A stretch of 48,392 nt of DNA, from NCBI GenBank assembly GCA_000697335.1, contig JNEM01010786.1:1-48392 (forward strand), given 5' to 3'. The notes beneath the pieces are model-generated. The model saw only the letters and a program-made list of their open reading frames with translations, was not told the origin of the DNA and ran no database searches. Shown here piece after piece: positions 33,558 to 45,370 of this stretch. Position numbers and translations under genes: made by a program. How positions within the stretch are numbered: the first letter of the stretch is position 1; each line of letters begins with the position of its first letter. The DNA comes from Conidiobolus incongruus B7586 (lineage: Eukaryota; Entomophthoromycota; Entomophthoromycetes; Entomophthorales; Conidiobolaceae).

Positions 33558-34513
33558 ATTCAATATTTATAATAATAACTATTGAAGGATATATTTTGTT
33601 CGATATCGTTTTAATTGTTGTATATAAGTCAAAAATATGAGGCGTTAGACGAATTGATTTTTTATATATCATATATCATCTTCATTTTGTTTTTTTTCTT
33701 TTTGTAGAGTGATTAGTGAGAGTTAACTGATTTCGAATCAGATTATTAAATCCATTGATCAATTCTAGTCAAATGGTCAATCAATATAATATTTTGTTAT
33801 AACGCAATTTGGACACTATTGATCACTTTATTATTTTGTATTTTTTTATTCATATTTCTCATAAATATACCGAACTTTAGCATAGTCTTTAATAATCCAT
33901 CCAATCCGAATAATTGATTCAATGTATTGATGTACAATCGAACCAAGTTTAAACTGATGAACATAGGTTATAATACTGACTTGTGTTGAATCAACTTTAT
34001 TTTCATCAAAACTAAATTATAGAAATATAATTAATTTTTAGCATTATGATGCTATTATTACTATGATTGGATAAAATATTTAAATATACTATATATAGTA
34101 TATTTGTTTAATTCCAAAAAATTAATTTAAATTGATAATAATGAAACTATTAAATAATAAAATATTAATGTAAATATTAATTACAATAATTAAACTCTAG
34201 AATAATGATTCAATTTTTTTCAATTGTTATTCAATATAATTTTTATAAAATAATTATTTCTAATATTAAAAATACCAAAGATAATTAAATATTATTGCAT
34301 TGGTATAACTATGTGGATTAATTAATAATAAAGATGCAATTGATAATAAGATGAAATAGTACAAATTCTTCTTATTAGCAACATTTAGATTCAGAAGATT
34401 ACTGTCATCACTCATTACTCCTGCTTAATGCTCATATGAGAATGGAAGTCATTTGGTGCATTTTTAATTCGAATAAAATCATTTAAATCAATATTTTGTT
34501 CATTTTAATTTTC

Positions 34514-34516
<3 letters not shown>

Positions 34517-34544
<28 letters not shown>
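34517..34544. repeat. (TAA)n microsatellite
   Basis: About nine uninterrupted TAA units. Confidence 0.95.
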
Positions 34545-36315
34545 TTCGACTAGTGTGCAAAATTATTTTGAAAATGATGTATTTTTGATGTTTAAACAAT
34601 GCAATCAAAGAAAATAAAGTTCTTATCAACATTTTTAATTATAATATAGAAAGATCTTCCAAATGATTAAATAATTTTAAATTTTATTTTAATGCAAAAT
34701 ATTAATTTGATAAATTAATATTTGAAATGATTTAATCATGAATAATATTAATTAAAAGAAACAAAATTCAATATTTAAATTAATCATTTTAAATTTAACA
34801 AAAAATATTGAATATTGAACATCAAGATATAATAATTCAAAATTTTTAATTATTATTCAAAAAATTTAATTTATTATTTGCATCAATTATTACCTAATTA
34901 ATAAATTCTCAAATATATGAAAATAGTATTATATGATATAAATATTTTCAATCATAAAGCTAATCATTATTCTCTTAGCTACTCAATTATCTATTTCAAC
35001 TAACTCCAAAATACTATCAACCTCTTATCTTATTGATTATAGAGTTCAATTGAAAAAATATACGTTTTTGAAGTAAGTAATGCTTACCGTTTCAGAATTG
35101 TTGATCAAAATTTAAGTATTAATGACATGTGATATTTTTTTAAAATATTACAAAAAGAGTTAATTTGATTTTCATAATGTATATTACAAATTTGATTATA
35201 AATTTTTAATATATAAATATGTAGATACCTTTTTAAAAAACATAGCTATACATAACTAGTTTCATATTATTATTTATTTTTATTATTGTTATTATTATTA
35301 TCATCTTCTTTTCCAATAATTATAGCATATATGATTAACATACTATAGGCGATAAATTTAGAAGCATACTAAATTAGTTCAAGAATTCAAAATATCAAAG
35401 ATAAAAATTTATCACAGGATGATTTTAACTGTTAGTGATTAATTATATGAATTAAAAACTTGTGGAAAATTATAAAACAATAAAACCCCATAATTATTAC
35501 CTAAAATTTATGAATTTGATAAACACCAAGTTAAAACCAATTATTTTCAATCTTTGTTACTTAAAAATATTGAATTGGGTAAATTAATCATAATAGACAA
35601 TCAATGATAAACTATGATAACATTTTTAAATGATTTCAATTTTGAGTATCAGCCTATTAATTTAACATGACATTAAATATGGTAATATCAGTTCCCATTT
35701 AGTTAACTCTAATGATTCAAGGGTTGAAAAAAATGAATTCATCAATTATTTGCTACTATTTCAACAAATTTTAAGTCATTTTGAAATAAATATTACACCC
35801 CCCGAAATTTTCAATAAATATTAGTTTGCTTAATATATGGTAAAATTGAAAAAAAATGAAAATATAATAAGGTATTACTCTATAATAATTTTATGAAACT
35901 TTGGAAATTTAGTTTCTATTTTTATTGAATTGAGAATAATTCTTCAAGTAGTGTAAAGATCCTCATTCATGAGATTATCACACAATTTGAAATTATTAAA
36001 TCAATTACCAAATTTAGCGAATTAGAATTAATCTCATTTTCCTTTGAATTGCTTATGGCCAATATTAGGGAGCAATTGAATTGAGGTATATAAACTCAAA
36101 CTGTTCATTGAAATAATCTATTTAGTGTTTTTTGTCAACATTTATTTATATGGTGATATTTTTTTAACTGTTAATAAGTTGTGCTAGAATCAATTTTATA
36201 ATAACAGTCCCTTCTTCATTACTCCTTTTAATTTATTTTAAGCTGATAAGGAGACGAAGTTAGAAATTATTAAGAGATTCAATTTAAGTTAAAAACATAG
36301 TTTTTAACTGGTTTG

Positions 36316-36347
36316 TATTATTATTATTATTATTATTATTATTAAAT
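36316..36347. repeat. (TTA)n microsatellite
   Basis: About ten TTA units just upstream of the GRAM/VASt gene start codon. Confidence 0.95.
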
Positions 36348-36360
36348 TGTTGAGTTTTGA

Positions 36361-38856
36361 ATGGCTTCAGGGATTGAATCCAATACAATGGGTAATAATT
36401 TGTCTGTAATATTGATCAATTGTGGAATTAACTTGAGATGAATAGAAGTCAATACTCATAATCATCCAATAATCTGGAATAAATTAAAAACTGTGAAAAA
36501 ATCTTTAATATCGCCCATTACTAGTTCTTTAAAGCATGTTGTTAAAAGGCCGAAGAGATCAATACTACCATCCTATTGTAATATACTCATCAATATATCA
36601 TGTTCATTGAATTAACATTTGATTTAGCATTCGCTTGTTTCTATAACTCTCCAGACAATCTGTGGCACTATGGACATCTTCTGATAAATGTAGATCATAT
36701 ACTATTCCATTCCAAGGGTAAAGCTATCAAACAGCAGAATATCAACTTGGATTTTAGCTGGGATCAAATTCATCACTTTCGAAAAGTTCAAGCGTCTAAT
36801 AAACCTAGTTTTAGTAAGGGAATAGAGTGGCTAGATGGAATGGATCGTGTAAGTGATGAATATCATATTCATTTGATTTGATACTAATATTATATTTAGC
36901 ACTTGTTTATATTTATTCAAGACAGGGACAAAGTCTGGGAGAAAATGAATAAAGTGGCAGTATTAGCAAATTATAAAAGTTGGTGTAATAATGATGAAAA
37001 TGGATCAGATTTCGGTTTAATTGACAATTGTGTTGAAAGAGTAATTTGATACTACTTGATTTATGTATATGATATGGTATTAATGAGTGTAAATATTATA
37101 GGCATCGACAGATTATGATACCAATAATCACAGATATTATAATATTGGCTCACCGCAAGGAGTATCGCCACGAAATTCATGCTCAGATAGATATTCCACG
37201 ATGTCAGGTATTCTTGAGTGGAGATTATCCCTTAATTTACTAAAACGGAAACTAATTTTAGATCCTAATTCTCCAACCTTAGTCAACCAGGGAACTATTT
37301 ATGAATTACAAAAGTAATGGGAATTTACTGCTGATTGATCAATCATCATGTCATCTTAATGTTTTAAACTGAGGATTTATTATTAATATTGTTTCAAATT
37401 GTTTCATTTAACAATCACATATTATGATTTTAGTGAGTTTGGTATAATAATTCACTATAATCGATACAATCAATTGAAGTGACATTTGAATATTGATCAA
37501 TATGGCAACCTTATTAAGTTTGAAATAATTGTTACTAACATTAATATTTTTAGTTTTCATGGGAGAGGATTTTCACTAGACGGATTAGATGCACTCCCAT
37601 CCACTCCGCTAACGACTTCATCGGTAACGCAATGGGAAAAGGATAGACCCAGTAAAACAGTACCAGAGATAGTGTTTCAAGATACTTTTCCGTGCAAAGT
37701 AACCGAATTATTTGATTATGTATTCGGCAATTCGAACAAATTTTCCGAACTGGCGCACATCAAACACTGTAGAAATAAGCCATTGAGCACTTTGAAGAGT
37801 CCAGCTCTCAGTGAAAAGAATCTATATGAGTTTGAAGATGAGAATGAGAAATCCTTCATTCCTAACAATCCGCTGACAAAATTTAAATACAAGTCAATGA
37901 TCAAGTACTCCGGATGGGTTGGCAATTATAGAACCATTAGTTACCCGATTCCACTCACTTCCAGACATCCCTTACTGAAAAAGTTGTATGATAATGGCTT
38001 GATGGAATCCAGCAGTTCTGAACACTTCATCATTTTTGAAGAAAAGCAAAAGATTGATGAGAGGAAGGAAAACCATATTGTAATCCTATCTCAGGGTATA
38101 ATTAACTTGGACAAGGCACCAAGGGAATTTTATCTTAAATACACAATTGAACCAGTGCCACCATGCCATACCCAACTTACAATAAAGCTTATGATGAAGG
38201 AGGGATTCAAAATGACCGAACTACTAGACCCATATTACAGTAAATGGGTTGATGACTCTTTCAAAATGCTGAGCGCTCACCTTTCTCAGTACATCCTCAA
38301 AACTATATATAAAAAATCGTCTAATATTCCACCACCTCCTGTATTCCGCTCAGTTAAGCAGCGACCTGCGAGACCGAATAGCGAAATGTTTCCATCCGCC
38401 GATAATTCGTCAGCATTTAAGCGAAATTCCGCCATTGTACATCCCATAAGTCCCAAAGATTTACCCCTCCCGGAAAAACCCCAGGCTAACCAATCATCTA
38501 GTCACAAATTGATGGCCAATCCGATTGATCTTTCTCTACTGTTATCTTCCAAAAATCAAAATAGTCCAATGCGAACTAGATCTCTACCGCCACGATGCAG
38601 CTCGCCAGTCGGCAGACCATATGTACCCCGACTCGCAAGAACCTGTGAGAATACGCCAACTGATGAGCGAGAGATGATCGAGTTACAACGATTTGATCCA
38701 ATAACCAAAATGAAGGAAGAATCCAAAGCAAATTTGGACGATATTCCAAAGATTGATGATATTAGCTTATCAGATAACTCAGACACTAAATCCAACCTTG
38801 TATTTTTATTATTTTTAGTGATAGTGATATTATTGTTGAAATGTTCTTATTGTTAA
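36361..38856 (+). CDS. GRAM and VASt-like domain protein with C-terminal membrane anchor (Lam/Aster-like)
   Basis: Proposed exons 36361-36391, 36446-36577, 36628-36848, 36900-37040, 37102-37207, 37262-37313 and 37554-38856 join in phase to 661 residues. An optional 45-nt exon, 37434-37478, also fits. After a basic N-terminus (LKHVVKRPKRS) comes a GRAM/PH-like region with LWHYGHLLINVDHILFHSK. A Ser-rich linker leads to a VASt-like lipid-binding domain from about residue 265 (FQDTFPCKVTELFDYVFGN; the IKYSGW and ISYPIPLTS strands). A disordered Pro/Ser region ends in a hydrophobic helix LVFLLFLVIVILLL followed by KCSYC. This order is that of the Lam/Ysp/GRAMD1 family, which is anchored in the ER and moves sterol at membrane contact sites. 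Family assignment is from domain pattern and sterol transport is inference. The divergence is strong and the 5' exons are predicted only from phase and splice signals. Confidence 0.75.
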
Positions 38857-39150
38857 TTGAGAATAAATATTTATAAAATTAAAATTGGTTCATTTATTAC
38901 CAGTTTAAATCTAGATAGATTTATATTTATAGCAAATATAAAATTGAAAGATAATATTGATTGAATAATTTAAAAGTGAATAGAATTATAATAAGAATAA
39001 CGTCATTAGACAAATATTGATATTAAAATTTTCAATTTCATATAAGTTCATTTTTAATAAATATTCTATTAATAAATATTTTTAAATTATTATTATTATA
39101 TTATCTAATTTTAATCAATTTAATTTGAAATATTTACAATAACAGTCCTA

Positions 39151-39203
<53 letters not shown>

Positions 39204-40457
39204 TGATTAATTTTATTTACTATCAATATAATGCAAATCCAATCAAAAATATCCAAATTAAATTTTAATTTGAACAAAATCGGATGAATTATAATTGGAT
39301 AGTATTTTTTACATATCAAATTTTTTGAACAATATAAATCATATTCTAATGAATAACATATAATAATTGTATATAACTTTTCAGTTAATTTTAAAATTAA
39401 TAATACTAATTAAAATATATTTAATTATTATTAAATTTAAATTTTGTTTTAATTTTAATTTAATAAATATAATATAAATTTTATATTTAAAATATAATAA
39501 TTGAATTAATTTATATTAAATACAACAATAATAACCTTATTTCGGAATGATATTATAATGATAAATAAAACTTTTTATAATGATAATGGTTAATCAATTT
39601 TTAAGGTTATTGTTAATTGGTTGAAAAACATTTTATTCATCTGCGCGATTTAATCTTGATTCTGAGTTAATAGAACTTGTTTATGAGCCGATATGATGGA
39701 TTCATCTATTAATTAAATACAGCATAATTAATTAGTATAAAGATGGATAATAATAATTATTTAATAGTGCTTAGTTATTAATCTAGTTTTATTAAATTTT
39801 TGATATTTAATAATCTCAACAATTGGCTATCAACAATCAATAAATTTTGACGTTTCTAATTTTTTTTTCTTCAAATTTAATGATTAAATATCAAATCTAA
39901 GCACAATTCTATATATTATCTGAATATTGAATTTAAAAATATATACTTGTTATGAATAATCATAATAATATTAGCTATTTTTATTATTTATTATTAATTT
40001 CCAAATATTAATGAATATGAAATAATTATAAAAATTTTTTATTTTAAATAAGAAATTTAACTCATATTAAAAATTATTTACCAAATTATAATTTATAATC
40101 TTTTGCTTATTGTAAAAATGTAAGTATTTATTATAATTATTTTATATTGATTATAATATTATATTGTGATATAATATTATAAACTTAACTAATATGATAT
40201 TTATGAAATATTTTAAATAAGATATGAAGAGTATTTAAAGCGTGAGTGAGTTATATTTGTAATATATATATAAATTGTATGAAATTTGAAAATGAAGATG
40301 AGAAAGTAATGAAGTAGGATTTGAATGGAGAATAGAGAATTTCAATAAAAAAGGAGAAAATAATTATGATAGTTGAATAGTAATATATTAGATATTAATA
40401 GCAGAGATGTGTTTATGATTTGAAATTATATGATGCTAAACTAATTACTATTTCCAA
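38857..40457. other. AT-rich spacer with a 45-base (AT)n tract
   Basis: No coding region. The longest microsatellite of the window lies here. Confidence 0.55.
39154..39198. repeat. (AT)22 microsatellite
   Basis: 45 bases of uninterrupted AT dinucleotide, the longest in the window. Confidence 0.95.
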
Positions 40458-40530
40458 GGTTCCATGGCCAAATGGATAAGGCGCTTGACTACGGATCAAG
40501 AGATTCCAGGTTCGATCCCTGGTGGAATCG
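40458..40530 (+). tRNA. tRNA-Arg (anticodon ACG)
   Basis: 73-nt intronless cloverleaf. The acceptor stem GGTTCCA/TGGAATC is fully paired (one G-T). The anticodon stem CTTGA/TCAAG encloses loop CTACGGA (anticodon ACG, wobble A presumably edited to inosine to read CGN). The T arm is CCAGG-TTCGATC-CCTGG and the discriminator is G. Five T residues follow directly at 40531-40535 as a Pol III terminator. Box A and box B sequences (TGGCCAAATGG and GGTTCGATCC) are intact. Confidence 0.96.
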
Positions 40531-41767
40531 TTTTTCGAATTTTTTATTACTTCCATACCAAATTTTAATCTTTTATATTTCACAATTACATCCCAATTCT
40601 TTTTCACTTTTTCACTTATTTCCATATTTATAAATTTCAAATTAGCTTATCATTCTCTTAATAATTATTTTGTATCCTAATATCTGTATTTTCATAATAA
40701 TATCATTCTTCAACTATACTAATATGTATGATTGTTAATTATTAGAATATATTGTAATTGAATTTGATGAAATATATTAAACCACAATATATAATATATC
40801 TCAAAAATTGATTAATATGTCAAAAATATATTTATTTTAAAGAATTTTTATTATTCATAATTTTCAATATTTTAAATTAATAACCTTTAATACTATTGAT
40901 AAGTTTTTTATTTCTGAATGATTTATTTCCTGATTTCTATCTTATTTACTCTAAGTTTAATCAATTAATGGATTTTTCATATATATTTATAAAGTTTAAG
41001 TATTTAATTTCAAATTAAATATATCTCGGATTATTAACCTTATTGTTTTCAGCTTTTATCAATGAATTTATGATTTAATTATGAGTTCATATTGAATAAA
41101 AATGATTTTAAGTGCTTAATTATTTATTGATAAAAAATCACTTATTTTCATGCATGACAATATTTTTTATTAAATTATAAAAATTCTAATAAAAAATCCA
41201 GATAACTTGGATTTCCTGTTTTTTCAGTCACTGAATATATAAATTGAATACCAAAATTATTAGGCCCAATAGTTTACGTAACCTATTAATTCAAATAAAA
41301 ATTTCAAATTGTACAGTAATTATTTTTATATTAATAATTGCTTCTTGAATTTATAAGCAAATGCTGAGGTATAATATATTTTTGGAACAATCAATACATT
41401 GTACCGTATATAAAAAGCTGTACTTCATTTATCTGTAAAAAATTAATCAATGTATGCTTGTCGAAATTTTATTAGCTAAGCATATTCTCGGAAGACTAAT
41501 CAAGAATTAGCTAGTTTTAATGAAAGTTTGATATTAATAATTTATATAATTTTAATATTCATCAAACAGAATGTTAAATTATAATATAATATATAGACAA
41601 ATAATATCATATAGTATTATAATGACACTAGTAAAATCCCGAATTTTGAATATTAGTCTTTTTTAATTAATAAATTAGGTTTAAGAAAAATATAAGTATT
41701 ATGTATTAAAATGATATTGTTCGAATATTACTAAATATTTTTTTATAATCAAACGTTACAAAAAATA

Positions 41768-41803
41768 TATCATCCGTTATCTTTATAAAGATAACGGATG
41801 ATA
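41768..41803. repeat. Perfect 36-bp palindrome without spacer
   Basis: The two 18-base halves are exact reverse complements with no loop between them. Each half contains the GC-richer core ATCATCCGTTATC (GATAACGGATGAT on the other side). It stands alone in AT-rich spacer and is far longer than simple AT self-complementarity would give. Confidence 0.9.
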
Positions 41804-43094
41804 AATATCACTAAATAATATTATATGCAGTTTTTTAATCTATCAGAATGATAATATACATTAAACCTATCCAAAATATATGAAAGTGATGTAACCATCA
41901 AAAATTGACATGAGAAATAAATTTTTATCCTTTGATTTTATTTAAAAATATTCAGTAATTAAATACAACTTGTTTGGCAATAAGTTACTAACTTTACAAA
42001 GTTAAGATGTTTTATATAGATAATATTATCTTATAATAGTTATCCAGTATAAGTATCACCAATCTATTAATTTTGATGCTGTGATTGCGAATACGGACTA
42101 TTAATTGAATAATTTTTGTCTATTATTTCTTTGATATTAAATGCCAGTATTTTAGTAGATAAATAAGTTTATATTTGTATTATCACAGTATTAAAATTGT
42201 TGAAATTATGCAAAGGATATAATGATTTATTCAGTTAGAAGAGATTTGATAAAACAATAACTGGATACAGATTGGCAATTTTTTAATTAAACGTGAGAAA
42301 TTTGATATGAATAATGTTATCAAATTCTATTTTTATCTCAAATATTTACTGAGAGTTGATTAAATATACAAGTTCTCAAAGTCAGGTTGAGGTAAATATA
42401 TTTCAAGTTCTTTAAATGCTAATATGTTGATTGTATTATCATTAAGTTTTACATGGCGCGAGAAATGGATTATTTTCAACTTTTTTGAGCTTGAAATTCA
42501 ATAATTACCTGTCTAATGTTTTATATTTTACTATCTATCACTTTGATAACCTGCTTGAGGATAATTAGTTTAAACTAGCTATTTACGAGATTTTCATTTT
42601 TCAAATATTTGTATCTATTTTTAGGTTCTAATTAGATTTATAAGGAAATCGAATATTAAATCAAATTTAAATTTTTAGACTCAACTCATACGACTATATG
42701 GCTAAATAGTATAACTACGCATCAATTTATTTTATTCTATATATTTAATAATAAACAGATTTTGGATAATATAAACAAACCTCCTATTTATGCCAATTGA
42801 TAGGAAGATGGAATTTAACTAAGCTTAATTCAAAAGTTGAAATATTTGATTAATTAAAATTTATACGAATAAGGAAAATGAAATGAGAAATAAATGCATT
42901 CAAAAGTGGTACTAATTCAACTAGAATAATTAAATGTGGCAGAATTGGTGCAAGGGTTTCAAATGTTTTACTTGAGATTATGATATCAATTAACAATCAA
43001 CCCTATTTTTACTTTATTAAAGGCGTCGCAAATTTTGCTCTTATGGATCAATTCACTTTGAATTGACGCCCAGTCAATATTAATACGGTTTAAT

Positions 43095-43104
43095 GTATAT
43101 ATAA
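43095..43104 (+). promoter_or_regulatory. TATA box of the tyrosinase gene
   Basis: TATATATAAA about 100 bases before the ATG at 43205. A leader with a CT-rich stretch follows. The TATA-to-ATG distance is larger than for the other TATA-type genes here. Confidence 0.6.
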
Positions 43105-43204
43105 ACAAAGTTAGTTTCGATGAAAAATAAACAATCAATTCCTCTTTTTTTCTACATAGGTGGCCTTTGAATAGGTTTTTCTTTCCTTTTGTTTGTATTT
43201 AATT

Positions 43205-45370
43205 ATGCTTTTCAATCAAAAGCTAGCTTTTATTCTTTCGTTATTAATTACAACTTCTAATGCCCAAAACCAGGGATGTGAGAGAATCGTAACAAGACCC
43301 AATATTAAATCATTATCTCCAGATCAGGTTAAAGAAGTTATTGATGTCATCTATCAAGTACATTCTAATAAGCCACTTTTGCATGAATTGAGTAGAATTC
43401 ATTATGATCATAAAGAGGAAGCTCATGGTGTGCCTGCCTTCTTGCCTTGGCATAGACACTACCTCAGGGAATTCGAAAAAGAAATGCAAAAAATTAAGCC
43501 TGGTATCGTGTTACCTTTTTGGGATTGGAGTCGAGATTCTCAAGCACCCGAAAGAAGTTTTATTTTCACACCTGAATACTTTGGTGGAAATGGTCAAGGT
43601 GCTGGAAATTGTATTTCTAATGGTCGTTTTGCCAATTTGGAAGTAACTTATCCTCGCCCTCATTGCTTGGCTCGTAATTTTAATGATGGTGATACCATCA
43701 GTTCATTTTATTCTCCAGAAGCTGTTGAAAGAGTTATTGCTGGCGGAAGATCTTATGATATCTTCCGTAGAACTTTAGAAGGTGCTCCTCACGGTTTAGT
43801 CCACAATAATATTGGTGGTAATGGAGGTGATATTTCTACCATGTACTCTACTAATGATCCTATCTTTTGGATGCATCACGCTTTCATTGATCTTATTTGG
43901 CACGAATGGCAAATGAGAAATCCTCAATTGGCTAATACATATAACGGTGGCAATGCTAGATCCTCTGATCGAATGATGCCATACAATGTACCTGTTTCAG
44001 CTGTTTTGGATACTAAAGCTCCTGGATACTGTTATCAATATCCTAGATACTCTGCCAGAGTACCTCCTGTCGATGTTGAGCAGCCCCCTCCATTGAAACA
44101 GCCTCCTACTCCTACCGCAACTGATGTACTTCCTTCTCCTGTTACTACCACTCCTCGCTCACAAACTTCTCAAGTACCTACTAGCGCTCCTCCAGCTAGT
44201 TCTCCCCAACCTACTCCAACGACGCAATCTCCTCGTCCCACTCCAACAACACAACCTCCTCCAGTTAGACCTCAACCACCTGTTCAACCTCCTCGTCCCA
44301 ATCCTCCTCCTAATGGACATCGTCCTAACATTTTCGATTGGTTCAATGATATTTGGAATAGATTCTGGCCCTGGCAAGATGGTAACTTTATTATTCGTTT
44401 CCAACGCAGACATATGGGATACAATTATGAAGCCGAATCTAATTCCTACCCTGTTAAAGGCTATCCAGTTTATCCACTTCCTACTACCACTACTACAACT
44501 GAAGCTAAGTATGAGGTTAAAACTACCACTACTACATGTAATGGTAACAAGGATCAAGCTTCCACCACCACATGTAACGGCAACAAAGATGTTTCTACTA
44601 CCAAAGTTGAAAATCAATCCACCACTTCTGAATATGAAGGAGGTAATAACCAACCCACTACCATTACTAATCCCGGCAAAGATCAAGATGGATACCCCAC
44701 CAAACCTATTACTACCATTCCTGCTTATCCCACTATGCCTCCAACCAAGCCTACTCCTCCTCCCAACTCCACTCCTTATGATCAGCTCACCCCTCCAAAT
44801 GCCGGTCCTCGTTTGCGCCAGCTTTATCACCAAATTCCTCAAATGACTGGCTATCTATCACCCAAAGATCGTAAGGCCGAAGGAAAGATTCGTGTTCCTA
44901 ATCCTCTTCCCAACAAATTCATTGAAATGAACGGATTGGATCCCTTAGATGTCCGTAATCATGAATTGGATATTGCCATTTTGTGCGCCAAATTGAACAA
45001 TGATGATACCTTCAAACCCGAAGTTGGATTAAATGGAAGCACCACTAGTGAAATTAACAGCACTGGATCTAATAAGGATCAACCTAATTATGATGGCTCT
45101 AACTCTTCAAGCTCAAGCGAATCTAATAGCTCTGGCTCTAACTCTCAAGAATCCAGCAGTTCTAGCTCTCAAGAATCCAGTAGTTCTAGCTCTCAAGAAT
45201 CCAGCAGCTCTAGCTCTCAAGAATCCAGTAGTTCTAGCTCTCAAGAATCCAGTAGTTCTAGCTCCAGTGAATCACATCAAGAATCTCAATCCAGCTCACA
45301 GAGCAGTTCAAGCTCCAGCTCTAATAGCAGCAGCGAATCATCTAGTGAAAACTATGAAGGATACTACTAA
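43205..45370 (+). CDS. Secreted tyrosinase with long Pro/Thr/Ser-rich tail
   Basis: 721 residues from the ATG at 43205. An in-frame TTG lies 12 bases upstream but is not a likely start. A signal peptide (about 1-20, ending SNA-QN) precedes a type-3 copper domain (about 25-285). Copper site A is formed by His66 or His69, His74 and His83 in AHGVPAFLPWHRHYLREFE. Site B is formed by His196 and His200 (PHGLVH) and the HH pair at 224-225 in NDPIFWMHHAFID. The enzyme oxidises phenols to quinones outside the cell, for melanin or wall cross-linking. There is no recognisable C-terminal lid domain of the usual fungal kind. Instead come a Pro/Thr linker, a Trp-rich segment (379-392), Thr-rich repeats with two TTTCNGNKD units, a conserved-looking globular patch (about 540-610) and a Ser-rich end with repeats. 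Activation and copper-site protection may therefore differ from known tyrosinases (inference). Confidence 0.93.
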   Translation: MLFNQKLAFILSLLITTSNAQNQGCERIVTRPNIKSLSPDQVKEVIDVIYQVHSNKPLLHELSRIHYDHKEEAHGVPAFLPWHRHYLREFEKEMQKIKPGIVLPFWDWSRDSQAPERSFIFTPEYFGGNGQGAGNCISNGRFANLEVTYPRPHCLARNFNDGDTISSFYSPEAVERVIAGGRSYDIFRRTLEGAPHGLVHNNIGGNGGDISTMYSTNDPIFWMHHAFIDLIWHEWQMRNPQLANTYNGGNARSSDRMMPYNVPVSAVLDTKAPGYCYQYPRYSARVPPVDVEQPPPLKQPPTPTATDVLPSPVTTTPRSQTSQVPTSAPPASSPQPTPTTQSPRPTPTTQPPPVRPQPPVQPPRPNPPPNGHRPNIFDWFNDIWNRFWPWQDGNFIIRFQRRHMGYNYEAESNSYPVKGYPVYPLPTTTTTTEAKYEVKTTTTTCNGNKDQASTTTCNGNKDVSTTKVENQSTTSEYEGGNNQPTTITNPGKDQDGYPTKPITTIPAYPTMPPTKPTPPPNSTPYDQLTPPNAGPRLRQLYHQIPQMTGYLSPKDRKAEGKIRVPNPLPNKFIEMNGLDPLDVRNHELDIAILCAKLNNDDTFKPEVGLNGSTTSEINSTGSNKDQPNYDGSNSSSSSESNSSGSNSQESSSSSSQESSSSSSQESSSSSSQESSSSSSQESSSSSSSESHQESQSSSQSSSSSSSNSSSESSSENYEGYY
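45143..45262 (+). repeat. Five tandem 24-bp repeats coding SQESSSSS
   Basis: Five in-frame units of 24 bases differ only at synonymous AGC/AGT-type positions. Each encodes the octapeptide SQESSSSS in the tyrosinase tail. Because the unit length is a multiple of three, copy number can change without breaking the frame. Confidence 0.93.

Larger units (their letters stand above)
33165..36360. other. 3.2-kb AT-rich spacer with microsatellites
   Basis: No coding region or RNA gene was recognised. It contains (AT)n at 33535-33557, (TAA)n at 34517-34544 and (TTA)n at 36316-36347. A short stretch near 33640-33730 with T runs is slightly unusual but folds into nothing I can name. Confidence 0.55.
40531..43204. 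other. AT-rich spacer with a perfect palindrome; tyrosinase promoter at right
   Basis: No gene recognised in 2.7 kb. It contains the 36-bp palindrome at 41768-41803 and, at the right end, a TATA box and a pyrimidine-rich leader for the tyrosinase gene. The last 200 bases are richer in GC than the rest. Confidence 0.55.

Noticed and set aside
38800-38818. Intron-like GTATTTTT...TTTTTAG inside the last exon of the Lam-like gene
   Set aside because: At 19 nt it is far below the minimum intron size here. The in-frame translation is a good membrane helix.
44159-44842. 227-codon open frame on the minus strand opposite the tyrosinase tail
   Set aside because: It is the shadow of the Pro/Thr-rich coding strand. 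Its predicted protein is Arg/Ser/Gly-rich with no start context, domain or conserved pattern.
44124-44846. 240-codon plus-strand open frame rich in Leu/Pro within the tyrosinase gene
   Set aside because: It is a frame-shifted reading of the same repetitive Pro/Thr codons. The copper domain and signal peptide fix the true frame.
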